From contig JAEYNI010000028.1 in assembly GCA_023412635.1 (NCBI GenBank), forward strand, positions 1 through 32,886: a stretch of DNA of 32,886 bases. Direction: 5' to 3'. Positions 25,213-31,962 of this stretch are shown one piece after another. Source of the DNA: Bacillota bacterium. GTDB taxonomy: Bacteria; Bacillota; Clostridia; Acetivibrionales; DSM-1351. A program made the translations under genes and the position numbers. The notes under the pieces are model-generated. The model was not told the origin of the DNA. It saw nothing but the letters and a program-made list of their open reading frames with translations, and ran no database searches. Position 1 is the stretch's first letter. Each line of letters starts with the position of its first letter.

Positions 25213-26431
25213 ATTATTAAGTGCTGCCCTAAGAAAAGAAGTTGTCAGTTTTGAAAAGTATAGAGGGCGGAACATTGATTGGCAGGAGATATACAAGGAG
25301 GCCAGGGCTCACCAGGTCCATACCCTGATTTATCCCATTATTAAAGAGGTTGATACAGAAATAGGGGTTGATAAAGAAGCTATGGAAGCCTGGAAGCAGT
25401 CAGTTATATCTTGCGGCTTTCAGATGATTTGCAACGAACTTTGGATAGGTGAAGTAATAGAGATACTTAATTCTTATGAGATAAAAACCTTAATTCTTAA
25501 GGGAATGGTTGTAAGTAAATGGTATCCCCACCCCGAACTCAGGACAATGGGGGACTCAGATATACTTGTGATGGAAAAGGACTTGAAAAAGGCAACCGAA
25601 CTTCTTCATGGAATGGGATATACCTCACATAAGGATAGGAATACAAAACATATTGAGTTCTATAAGAAAAGTTTTATTGCTATAGAATTGCACAGGCTTC
25701 TTGCAGATTACAACTTTATTAAAAATGCAGATTCACTTAATAATGATGCCTGGAGTAAGCCGATGGAAATAAAACTCGGTAACACAAAGACCCTCGCACT
25801 ATCGTGGGAAATGCAAATAATACATTGCTGTATACATATGGCTTCCCATATTTCCTATGAAGGTATTGGCTTAAGGCAGCTGTGTGACCTGGTGATTATT
25901 GTTGAAAATGGACGCAAGGAAATAAATTGGAATATTGTACAAGATAAGTCAATAAAATATGGTGTTGACCAATTCATGAGTGCCATATTTACGGTGTGTC
26001 ACAAGCTTTTTAATTTAGAGATTCCGACTATTTGCTATAACTGTGCACAGTCAAACGTATCAAATATAGATTTACTTATTGAAGACATTCTTGACGGAGG
26101 TAATTTCGGTAGAAAGGATCTTCGACGTGTATCAGCAAACGTACTGGTAAACAACACAAATGGCGGAGAAGGTCAAGAATACAGTAATAAACTTATTAAT
26201 GCCTTACATTTATTATTTCCGAGCAGAAATAAAATGTCGGTCAAGTATAAATATATATATGTTAAAAAATCTCCATTACTGTTGCCCGCGGCGTGGATAC
26301 ACAGAATTGCCTTCGGTATTATCCGTAAGGACTATAAATTTGAACATAAAAAGGCAATATTTCAGGACAATTCTTTAATCGATATGGCCAGCGACAGAAA
26401 TAATCTTCTGGAGTGGCTAAAACTAAGGTAA
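25184..26431 (+). CDS. nucleotidyltransferase family protein (NTP_transf_5)
   Basis: This 415-residue cytoplasmic protein starts at the ATG at 25184 with GGAGG 7 nt upstream; an upstream in-frame ATG at 25112 lacks one. The polymerase-beta-like core shows LILKGMVV (LKG at 105-107), then RTMGDSDILV with the metal-binding D124 and D126, and later the IELHR strand. This is PF14907, a family found in Firmicutes lasso-peptide loci and in EPS loci with HprK-like kinases and PqqD-like proteins. What it transfers is unknown. It stands directly upstream of the first precursor gene, and the kinase and peptidase typical of the same accessory set follow downstream. Confidence 0.88.
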   Translation: MKEKDIILTELLSAALRKEVVSFEKYRGRNIDWQEIYKEARAHQVHTLIYPIIKEVDTEIGVDKEAMEAWKQSVISCGFQMICNELWIGEVIEILNSYEIKTLILKGMVVSKWYPHPELRTMGDSDILVMEKDLKKATELLHGMGYTSHKDRNTKHIEFYKKSFIAIELHRLLADYNFIKNADSLNNDAWSKPMEIKLGNTKTLALSWEMQIIHCCIHMASHISYEGIGLRQLCDLVIIVENGRKEINWNIVQDKSIKYGVDQFMSAIFTVCHKLFNLEIPTICYNCAQSNVSNIDLLIEDILDGGNFGRKDLRRVSANVLVNNTNGGEGQEYSNKLINALHLLFPSRNKMSVKYKYIYVKKSPLLLPAAWIHRIAFGIIRKDYKFEHKKAIFQDNSLIDMASDRNNLLEWLKLR

Positions 26432-26484
26432 AGGTAAAACATCAAGATAAAATGAAAGTTTTTAATGCAAAAGGAGGCTGTTTT

Positions 26485-26679
26485 ATGAAAATGTATGTAA
26501 GACCAGAGATACTATTTATTGAACTTCGTGCTGAAGAAGGTATCGCGTGCTTTGGATCAGGCGATGACCACCCAAAACATGGTGGTGGAAACAATGGAAA
26601 GCACCATGGTGGTAAGCACCCTGGTAAAAACCCAGGTGGTGGACGGAATGGCGGATGGGGTTGGTTTTTCCCTTGGTAA
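26485..26679 (+). CDS. RiPP precursor-like peptide, Gly/His-rich core with aromatic tail (precursor 1)
   Basis: This 64-residue peptide has AAAGGAGG 9 nt before the ATG. Residues 1-20 (MKMYVRPEILFIELRAEEGI) share the leader pattern M-K-x-Y-[VI]-x-P...L-R-x-E-E with the two small genes at 28391 and 28581. The rest is unlike them: one cysteine (C22), then about 35 residues almost wholly Gly, His, Lys, Asn and Pro, with repeats like GKHHGGKHPGK, and a strongly aromatic end GGWGWFFPW. The His run suggests metal binding; the Trp/Phe end could be a radical SAM cross-linking target. Both are inferences. Its position between a nucleotidyltransferase and a PqqD-like gene supports a precursor role. Confidence 0.75.
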   Translation: MKMYVRPEILFIELRAEEGIACFGSGDDHPKHGGGNNGKHHGGKHPGKNPGGGRNGGWGWFFPW

Positions 26680-26686
26680 AATCAAC

Positions 26687-26760
26687 TTTGTTAAGCTGAA
26701 CTTGTGAATTATATAGGAATTTCCAATTACTATATCATTTGATAAGTTCAGCTTAACAAA
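26687..26760 (+). promoter_or_regulatory. 17-bp perfect stem with nested hairpin between precursor 1 and the pqqD-like gene
   Basis: Bases 26687-26703 are the exact reverse complement of 26744-26760. The 40-nt interior contains a second stem (ATATAG/CTATAT) around GGAATTTCC. No T-run follows on the plus strand, so it is not a standard terminator. It may protect the precursor mRNA 3' end or mark a processing site. Confidence 0.6.
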
Positions 26761-26836
26761 AAACCGTGTGTGGATTATTATTCTATAAAATTACTGGGTC
26801 AGAAGAGTATCTTTCTGGCACATATTGGAGGTCAAA

Positions 26837-27100
26837 ATGCAAATTAAAAATGGATTTATGTTACGAGATATAGCAGGTCAGGCAGTAGTAGTACCTTTAG
26901 GCTCGAGGGTTGTAGAATTTAACGGAATTATGACTCTGAGCGAGAGTGGAGCCTTACTTTGGAGAAAACTTGAAAATAACTCCTCCTTTGAGGAAATGGT
27001 AGAGCTTCTATTAGCTGAGTATGATATTGACAAAGAAACAGCCAGTAAGGATGTAGAAAACTTTCTGGAAAGTATGAGAAGCAACAAAATACTTGAGTAG
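26837..27100 (+). CDS. PqqD-family peptide-binding protein (RiPP recognition element)
   Basis: This 87-residue protein begins at the ATG at 26837 with GGAGG 5 nt upstream; a TTG four codons earlier overlaps that ribosome binding site. It has the PqqD winged-helix layout: three N-terminal strands (FMLRDIAGQAVVVPLG, VEFNGIMTLSESGALLW) then three helices with WRKLENNSSFEEMVELLLAE and DKETASKDVENFLESMRSN. PqqD-like RREs hold the leader peptide for the modifying enzyme, and in lasso-peptide systems the homologous B1 protein recognises a YxxP leader motif. All three precursor-like peptides here carry YxxP. It precedes the radical SAM/SPASM gene by about 90 bp. Confidence 0.88.
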   Translation: MQIKNGFMLRDIAGQAVVVPLGSRVVEFNGIMTLSESGALLWRKLENNSSFEEMVELLLAEYDIDKETASKDVENFLESMRSNKILE

Positions 27101-27102
27101 GG

Positions 27103-27161
27103 TTAACCTCCTTTATTCGCCCTATTGCGATAAAGGATATATATTTTCATCACTTTTTGTG
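27103..27161 (+). repeat. 59-bp dispersed repeat, copy 2 (upstream of the radical SAM/SPASM gene)
   Basis: This is an ungapped match at 53 of 59 positions to 1712-1770. The internal hairpin is kept (CCTTTAT/ATAAAGG plus CGC/GCG), with a T-A pair where copy 1 has T-G. It fills the gap between the pqqD-like gene and the radical SAM gene. TCCTTT within it is complementary to the weak ribosome binding site AAAGGA of that gene, but the match is short. Confidence 0.8.
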
Positions 27162-27193
27162 TCTTGAGCACAGCGAAAGGAATGATAGTTAAT

Positions 27194-28324
27194 ATGAATT
27201 GGCAAGCATTTCACAATAAAATATCAACTTTGGCAGTAGAAAAGGGAATTCCTCTATCGGGGGCATTCGAGCTGACATCAAGATGTAACTTCAGTTGCAA
27301 AATGTGTTATGTTGCATCCCCTGCCAATGATAGAAAAGCAATGGCAGCTGAACTAACAGCTGACCAATGGCTTGAAATGGGAAGACAGGCAAGGGATGCT
27401 GGTACATTTTATCTGATTCTGACAGGCGGGGAGATATTTCTGAGACAAGACTTTGAGAAGATTTACGCAGGGTTAAGTGAAATGGGCCTAAATATAACCC
27501 TTTACACAAATGCCAGTCTTATAACACCCGAAAGAGCCCGATGGTTGGGTAAAATCCCTCCTAACAAGGTTAGCGTTACTTTATATGGAGCATCTGCGGA
27601 AACATATGAAAAGGTTACCGGAGCAGGTGAAAATTATTATAAAACCATACGGGCGCTGGATAGCCTTATGGCAGAAAATATCAGGCTTGAGGTCAAAACT
27701 ACAGTTGTTGAAGGAAATAAGAAGGATTATAAAGAGCTTCTAAAAATAGCTCATAATTATTCAAAAGGTCTTGGAATTGTTAACTACATATCTCCAAGAA
27801 GAGAGGGCTGCGGGAGTGATCCCATGGGGAACAGGCTATCAGCCCGGGACTTGGTGGAATATGAAAACACAGTACGTGAGTATATTCAGAAAACATATTC
27901 TTCTGAAAATAAAATTGATGTAAAAATTGATGACGATACCATGCAGGAAAAATTTGTTCTAAAGGAAGAGACTCTTAACAGGTTAAAAAGCTCCGCCTTC
28001 AGATGTCAGGCAGGAAAAACAGGTTATTGGATAACCTGGGACGGAAGGTTGATACCCTGCGGGTTATTGGATACACCTTCGGCAAAACCCTTCGAAACAA
28101 GCTTTATTAAGGCATGGGACCAAGTTAAGGCGGAATGTCTAAAGGTTCCCAAATGTCAAGATTGTGAAGTCTGTGAAATTAAAAGCGATTGTATGGCATG
28201 TCCCGGAAGACTTAATTCAGAAACGGGATGCTTTACAAAACCGGCTGAATACCTGTGTGAGGGTTCAAGACTAAGAAACAGTCTAAAGCAAGGGGAATTA
28301 ATTACGCAAAAAATCGCTAATTAG
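27194..28324 (+). CDS. radical SAM/SPASM peptide maturase
   Basis: The 376-residue reading from the ATG at 27194 (AAAGGA 12 nt upstream) is preferred over in-frame TTG 27164 and ATG 27182. The 4Fe-4S/SAM site is CNFSCKMC (C31, C35, C38), followed by LILTGGEIFLR. The C-terminal SPASM domain carries C271, C289, then C321-x2-C324-x2-C327-x5-C333-x2-C336 and C355, the full set for two auxiliary clusters. Such enzymes cross-link RiPP precursors through thioether, C-C or ether bonds. It sits between a PqqD-type recognition protein and two Cys-containing precursor genes, so those peptides and the 26485 peptide are its likely substrates. The bond type cannot be told from sequence. Confidence 0.92.
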   Translation: MNWQAFHNKISTLAVEKGIPLSGAFELTSRCNFSCKMCYVASPANDRKAMAAELTADQWLEMGRQARDAGTFYLILTGGEIFLRQDFEKIYAGLSEMGLNITLYTNASLITPERARWLGKIPPNKVSVTLYGASAETYEKVTGAGENYYKTIRALDSLMAENIRLEVKTTVVEGNKKDYKELLKIAHNYSKGLGIVNYISPRREGCGSDPMGNRLSARDLVEYENTVREYIQKTYSSENKIDVKIDDDTMQEKFVLKEETLNRLKSSAFRCQAGKTGYWITWDGRLIPCGLLDTPSAKPFETSFIKAWDQVKAECLKVPKCQDCEVCEIKSDCMACPGRLNSETGCFTKPAEYLCEGSRLRNSLKQGELITQKIAN

Positions 28325-28390
28325 TGAAAGGGTCGAACAGCGGTAGGGACTGCTGATTAAATATGTAAAATTTTACAGGAGGTGAAAATT

Positions 28391-28534
28391 ATGAAAAAGT
28401 ACATTACTCCTAAGATCGAGTATGTTGATTTAAGGCTGGAAGAAAGAATGGCTGGAAGTATTTGTAACGGAGCATGTCATGAAGATGCCACTTATGGAGA
28501 TCTCAAATTCTATGCTGGACAAAATCCAACATAA
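28391..28534 (+). CDS. RiPP precursor-like peptide with CX3C core (precursor 2)
   Basis: This 47-residue peptide has AGGAGGTG 7-8 nt before the ATG. The leader reads MKKYITPKIEYVDLRLEERM, matching the YxxP...LRxEE pattern of the peptide at 26485. After AGS comes a 24-residue candidate core beginning ICNGACHED, with the only two cysteines (CX3C), and ending FYAGQNPT. It is the same length as the next peptide and has a near-identical ribosome binding region, so the pair is a tandem duplication that has diverged in the core. Two cysteines next to a SPASM radical SAM enzyme suggest a thioether (sactipeptide/ranthipeptide) product; this is inference. Confidence 0.78.
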   Translation: MKKYITPKIEYVDLRLEERMAGSICNGACHEDATYGDLKFYAGQNPT

Positions 28535-28580
28535 AATTAAAAGAGAAAAATTCTTTAAAAATGAAACGAGGTGAAAAATT

Positions 28581-28724
28581 ATGAAAACATACGTTAAACC
28601 AACATTTGAATTGGTAAATCTTCGTGTAGAAGAGAGAATATCAGGTAGCTGTACAGTCGTTGGCTCTTGCCCGGATGGACAGGGTGGATACTTAACCACA
28701 CCAGATGCACAATATGAGGGTTAA
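28581..28724 (+). CDS. RiPP precursor-like peptide with CX5C core (precursor 3)
   Basis: This 47-residue peptide has CGAGGTG 7-8 nt before the ATG. The leader MKTYVKPTFELVNLRVEERI closely matches precursor 2. After SGS the candidate core begins CTVVGSCPDGQGGY, with the only two cysteines (CX5C), and ends PDAQYEG. The leader is more conserved than the core, as expected for RiPP precursors matured by one enzyme. Neither this peptide nor precursor 2 has a hydrophobic signal, so export must use the leader-dependent ABC route. A strong hairpin follows 11 bp after the stop. Confidence 0.78.
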   Translation: MKTYVKPTFELVNLRVEERISGSCTVVGSCPDGQGGYLTTPDAQYEG

Positions 28725-28735
28725 ATAGAACCATA

Positions 28736-28765
28736 TTTGGAGGGTTACATAACCCTCCAAAAACT
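28736..28765 (+). terminator. hairpin/attenuator after the tandem precursors
   Basis: TTTGGAGGGTT (28736-28746) pairs with AACCCTCCAAA (28751-28761) as a perfect 11-bp stem with the loop ACAT. AACTTTTATTG follows, a delayed and short T-run. It probably acts as a partial terminator or mRNA stabiliser, leaving more precursor than enzyme message. Confidence 0.6.
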
Positions 28766-28785
28766 TTTATTGAGGAGAGATGTAG

Positions 28786-29664
28786 ATGTACGCATATAAT
28801 GTGGCGGGGACATTAATAAATGTTAATACCAGCAACAATTACCTGATAGATAGAATGAAGAGCTTTATGTGTAACAGTGGGGATATTCCGGATATTTCAG
28901 TTGAAATCGAACACTGCCCGTACATAAATGAGCCAGAGGGTCATTTAATTATTGAAGATAGTATAAAATGGATGAAAAAAGATTTAGAGACGGGTTTTCA
29001 TATATATAGTGTAAATGAGACTGGTAATAAGGTTATGGCGCATATAGATACAGATATGAATTGGAGCAGGGCTCACATTCGATGTGTCACACTTGAAAAT
29101 GAGCAAAGGTCACCGGATTTTGTAAGAACAGGACCTAACCTGTATTCCTTCCTGCTTTTAGGGATAGTGTTCAGAAACAATATTCTAAATAATGGAGGCA
29201 TAGTAATGCATGCATCTTCCATAGCCTGGGAAGGAAAAGGAATATTGTTTACAGCGCCTTCCGGAACAGGGAAGTCAACCCACGTAAGACTTTGGGAAAA
29301 GTACTTTGAAGATGCTGTATCAGTTGTAAATGACGATACCCCGGTAATAAGGTTTCGAGAAGATATTCCAATGCTTTGCGGAACACCTTGGAGCGGTTCA
29401 TCTGATAAATTCACTAATTTGGAAGTGCCTGTAAAGGCAATTGTTGTATTGAGTCAAGCTCCCGAAAACAGCATAAGAAAGCTAAGCGTATCTGAAGCTC
29501 TTCCTGTGGTTATGCCGAGATGCTTCTTACCATATTTTGATGAAAAGTTAATGGAAAAAGCATATTTGGTACTTGAAAAGATATTAACAAAAGTTCCGGT
29601 GTACTATCTGCAATGCAAACCGGATAAAGAAGCAATGGAGTTGGTGCATCAATGTGTCAAGTAA
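28786..29664 (+). CDS. HPr kinase-like protein (lasso/RiPP- and EPS-associated HprK-related kinase)
   Basis: This 292-residue protein has a divergent N-terminal half and a C-terminal HprK-type nucleotide-binding core: GGIVMHASSIAWEGKGILF, Walker A APSGTGKST (157-165), then VVNDDTPVIR with the conserved acidic pair, and a later GTPWSGSS. It lacks the rest of a catabolite-control HPr kinase. Homologues in lasso-peptide loci of Bacillus and Paenibacillus phosphorylate the side chain of the precursor's C-terminal Ser. None of the three peptides here ends in Ser (they end W, T and G), so the target must differ. GAGGAGAG precedes the start. It overlaps the peptidase gene by 13 bp. Confidence 0.88.
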   Translation: MYAYNVAGTLINVNTSNNYLIDRMKSFMCNSGDIPDISVEIEHCPYINEPEGHLIIEDSIKWMKKDLETGFHIYSVNETGNKVMAHIDTDMNWSRAHIRCVTLENEQRSPDFVRTGPNLYSFLLLGIVFRNNILNNGGIVMHASSIAWEGKGILFTAPSGTGKSTHVRLWEKYFEDAVSVVNDDTPVIRFREDIPMLCGTPWSGSSDKFTNLEVPVKAIVVLSQAPENSIRKLSVSEALPVVMPRCFLPYFDEKLMEKAYLVLEKILTKVPVYYLQCKPDKEAMELVHQCVK

Positions 29665-30137
29665 AGAAAATTAAATCCTCGGAGCTTTTTCCTGTTATAA
29701 AGGAAATATTGAAGGAAGGAAAAACGGTGTGGATTACTGTAACCGGTAACAGCATGTATCCTTTCCTTAGAGAAGATATGGACAGCGTTGAGCTTTCAGC
29801 AGCAACCCTTGAGAATATTAGAAAAGGGGATATTGTTCTTATTAGAAGACTTACCGGTGAGTATATCCTTCATCGAGTCATAAGAAAAGAAGAAGATTGC
29901 TTTTACATGGTTGGCGATGCCCAACGATGGATTGAGGGTCCGTTGAAACCCGAACAGTTGATTGCAGTAGTTATAGAAATAAAGAGGAAAAACCATCAGT
30001 TTACATGTAAAAATCTTATGTGGAGATTGATGGTAGGTTTCTGGATCAATATAGTCCCCTTTAGAAATTATTTTATAAAAGCAATAAGAGCTTTTTCAAA
30101 GCTTAGACGATGTTTTACATCTGCTCAAATGACCTGA
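29652..30137 (+). CDS. S24/S26-type signal-peptidase-like protein
   Basis: This 161-residue protein has the peptidase box TVTGNSMYPFLREDMD with the presumed nucleophile Ser34, then KGDIVLIRR and YILHRVIRKE with His74. In bacterial type I signal peptidases a Lys occupies the general-base position; the Ser/His form resembles archaeal and ER Sec11-type enzymes. No N-terminal membrane anchor is visible, only an aromatic/basic amphipathic stretch at the C-terminus (LMWRLMVGFWINIVPF). It overlaps the kinase gene by 13 bp. In this setting it may remove the leader peptide, because the exporter downstream has no C39 peptidase domain. A regulatory S24 role is less likely, since there is no DNA-binding part. 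Confidence 0.82.
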   Translation: MCQVKKIKSSELFPVIKEILKEGKTVWITVTGNSMYPFLREDMDSVELSAATLENIRKGDIVLIRRLTGEYILHRVIRKEEDCFYMVGDAQRWIEGPLKPEQLIAVVIEIKRKNHQFTCKNLMWRLMVGFWINIVPFRNYFIKAIRAFSKLRRCFTSAQMT

Positions 30138-30194
30138 TTATATAGAAGCCAGATTAAACTCATTCAGCAATAGCATTCTGGAAGTGGAGATAGC

Positions 30195-31913
30195 ATGCGT
30201 ATTACTAAAGAATATAAAAAAGTATTTCATGAAATCAATTGGATTGCAGGTAATGCCAAAACCGTTTTAAGGAGTCTGTTGTCCATAATATCCTTTGATA
30301 TAATTACTTCTTTGACAGGAGTCCTTACTGCAATATTGTCAAAAAACCTGATAGACAGTGCGGTTAAAGGATCCATGGAAAGAGCGGTATTGTATGCAGT
30401 ATTATTTGGTACACTGATAATTTTAAATCTTGTTATAAGAGCAGCAGCTTCAATGCTCGTTGTCCGGACAACTGAAATTCTATCAAATAATATAAGAAAA
30501 CGCATATTTTCTAAAATCACGAAAACTGAATGGATAGCCGTAACGCAATATCACAGCGGAGATATTCTGACGAGATTGACCAGTGATGTAGGGGCAATAA
30601 CTACAGGTGTCGTTGACACCCTGCCGGGTATAATTTCTCTCTGCGTACAGCTGACAGCGGCATTTTCAACATTACTCTACTATGAACCCACGCTGGCTGT
30701 GCTCGCTTTCATTCTGGGCCCGTTCACTGTATTGTTCAGCAGAATATGGGGGAGAAAAATCAAGAGGTTTCAGGTTAAAGTACAGGAATCGGAAAGTGCG
30801 TATAGGTCCTTTCTTCAGGAATCTGTAGAAAATATGCTGATTGTTAAAGCCTTCAGGCTTGAGGAGCAAAGTATTGAAAGCATAACAGATTTACATAATA
30901 CAAGACTGGGGTGGGTTAAAAAAAGGAATGTCACCAGTGTTTTCGCTAGTACCATATTAGGATTAGGCTACTGGGCAGGCTACTTTTTAGCTTTCTGCTG
31001 GGGTGCTTTGAAGCTTAGCAGGGGAACAACCTCCTTTGGAACGCTGACGGCTTTTCTACAGCTTGTATCTCAGGTACAGGGCCCGTTTGTGGGCCTGGCA
31101 AAAATGATTCCTCAAGTGATAGCAGCTGTTGCATCTGCCGGAAGATTGATAGAGCTTGAAGCTCTGCCCCAGGAAAAGGAACAGCATAAACTTCCGGAGG
31201 CGTCGGAGGTAGGAATTAAGCTTCAAGGAGTTTCTTTTTCTTATAAAGAAAACAAGCCTGTCCTTGAGAAGCTCAGTGCTAATATTAAGCCGGGAGAAAT
31301 AATCGGTTTGATAGGGCCGTCCGGAGAGGGAAAAACCACACTAATAAGAACACTTCTGGCACTGCTTAAACCTGACAGGGGCAGCATATCCCTAGTAGCT
31401 GAGGATAATAAGGAATTTGTGGTGTCGGCAAACACCCGCGATTGGATATCCTATGTGCCTCAGGGAAATACCCTGTTCAGCGGGACTATAGAGGAAAACA
31501 TTAAATCAGGCTGCAAGGAAGCGACAAAGGAAGAAATAGAAGCAGCTGCCCGTGCTGCGTGTGCGATAGACTTTATCAATGAACTTCCCGATGGAATTAA
31601 TTCAAAAATAGGAGAACATGGAATAGGTTTATCTGAAGGTCAGGCCCAAAGAATATCCATCGCAAGAGCTTTACTTAGAAAAGCACCAATTCTGATTTTA
31701 GACGAGGCTACTTCAGCTTTGGACAGAGAATCTGAGATGCATGTGTTAAAAAGCATACATGAAATGAAGCCGGCCAGAACCTGTATAGTAATAACCCACA
31801 GGTATACCGCCCTTTCCATATGTTCACGGGTACTTAGATTAAATGACGGTAAATTGGTTGAACAGCGTTTAAATGATATAAAACTGAAGGATGAGTTTAT
31901 TGCTAGTGCTTAA
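30195..31913 (+). CDS. ABC transporter, fused permease/ATPase (peptide exporter)
   Basis: This 572-residue half-transporter has an ABC-type-1 exporter domain (about 20-315, six TM helices, with SGDILTRLTSDVGAI and the coupling segment QESVENMLIVKAF). The ATPase has Walker A GPSGEGKTT (374-382), Q-loop Q423 in YVPQGN, signature LSEGQ (479-483), Walker B ILILDEA (499-505) and the H-loop histidine in ITHRY. It would act as a homodimer. There is no N-terminal C39 peptidase, as in lasso-peptide exporters and unlike lanthipeptide exporters. It follows the peptidase gene by 57 bp and is the probable exporter of the mature peptides. A lipid-linked sugar flippase role is an alternative because no Wzx is seen in the window. 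Confidence 0.9.
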   Translation: MRITKEYKKVFHEINWIAGNAKTVLRSLLSIISFDIITSLTGVLTAILSKNLIDSAVKGSMERAVLYAVLFGTLIILNLVIRAAASMLVVRTTEILSNNIRKRIFSKITKTEWIAVTQYHSGDILTRLTSDVGAITTGVVDTLPGIISLCVQLTAAFSTLLYYEPTLAVLAFILGPFTVLFSRIWGRKIKRFQVKVQESESAYRSFLQESVENMLIVKAFRLEEQSIESITDLHNTRLGWVKKRNVTSVFASTILGLGYWAGYFLAFCWGALKLSRGTTSFGTLTAFLQLVSQVQGPFVGLAKMIPQVIAAVASAGRLIELEALPQEKEQHKLPEASEVGIKLQGVSFSYKENKPVLEKLSANIKPGEIIGLIGPSGEGKTTLIRTLLALLKPDRGSISLVAEDNKEFVVSANTRDWISYVPQGNTLFSGTIEENIKSGCKEATKEEIEAAARAACAIDFINELPDGINSKIGEHGIGLSEGQAQRISIARALLRKAPILILDEATSALDRESEMHVLKSIHEMKPARTCIVITHRYTALSICSRVLRLNDGKLVEQRLNDIKLKDEFIASA

Positions 31914-31962
31914 CTTACATACAACATAACAGGCGAAGATTTATCGAAAGGAATTAAGAGTT

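Noticed and set aside
26519..26707. Alternative 62-codon frame overlapping precursor 1
   Set aside because: It lacks a ribosome binding site. The frame starting at 26485 has AAAGGAGG and the shared leader.
16614..28345. GTGAAAGGGT-GAA similarity between 16614-16627 and 28324-28337
   Set aside because: The match of about 13 bases in AT/AG-rich sequence may be chance; no structure or extension supports a repeat.
26485..31913. Calling the locus a lasso-peptide cluster
   Set aside because: The accessory genes fit, but no asparagine-synthetase-like cyclase or transglutaminase-like protease is present, and the precursors lack the T-x-G leader/core junction typical of lasso peptides.
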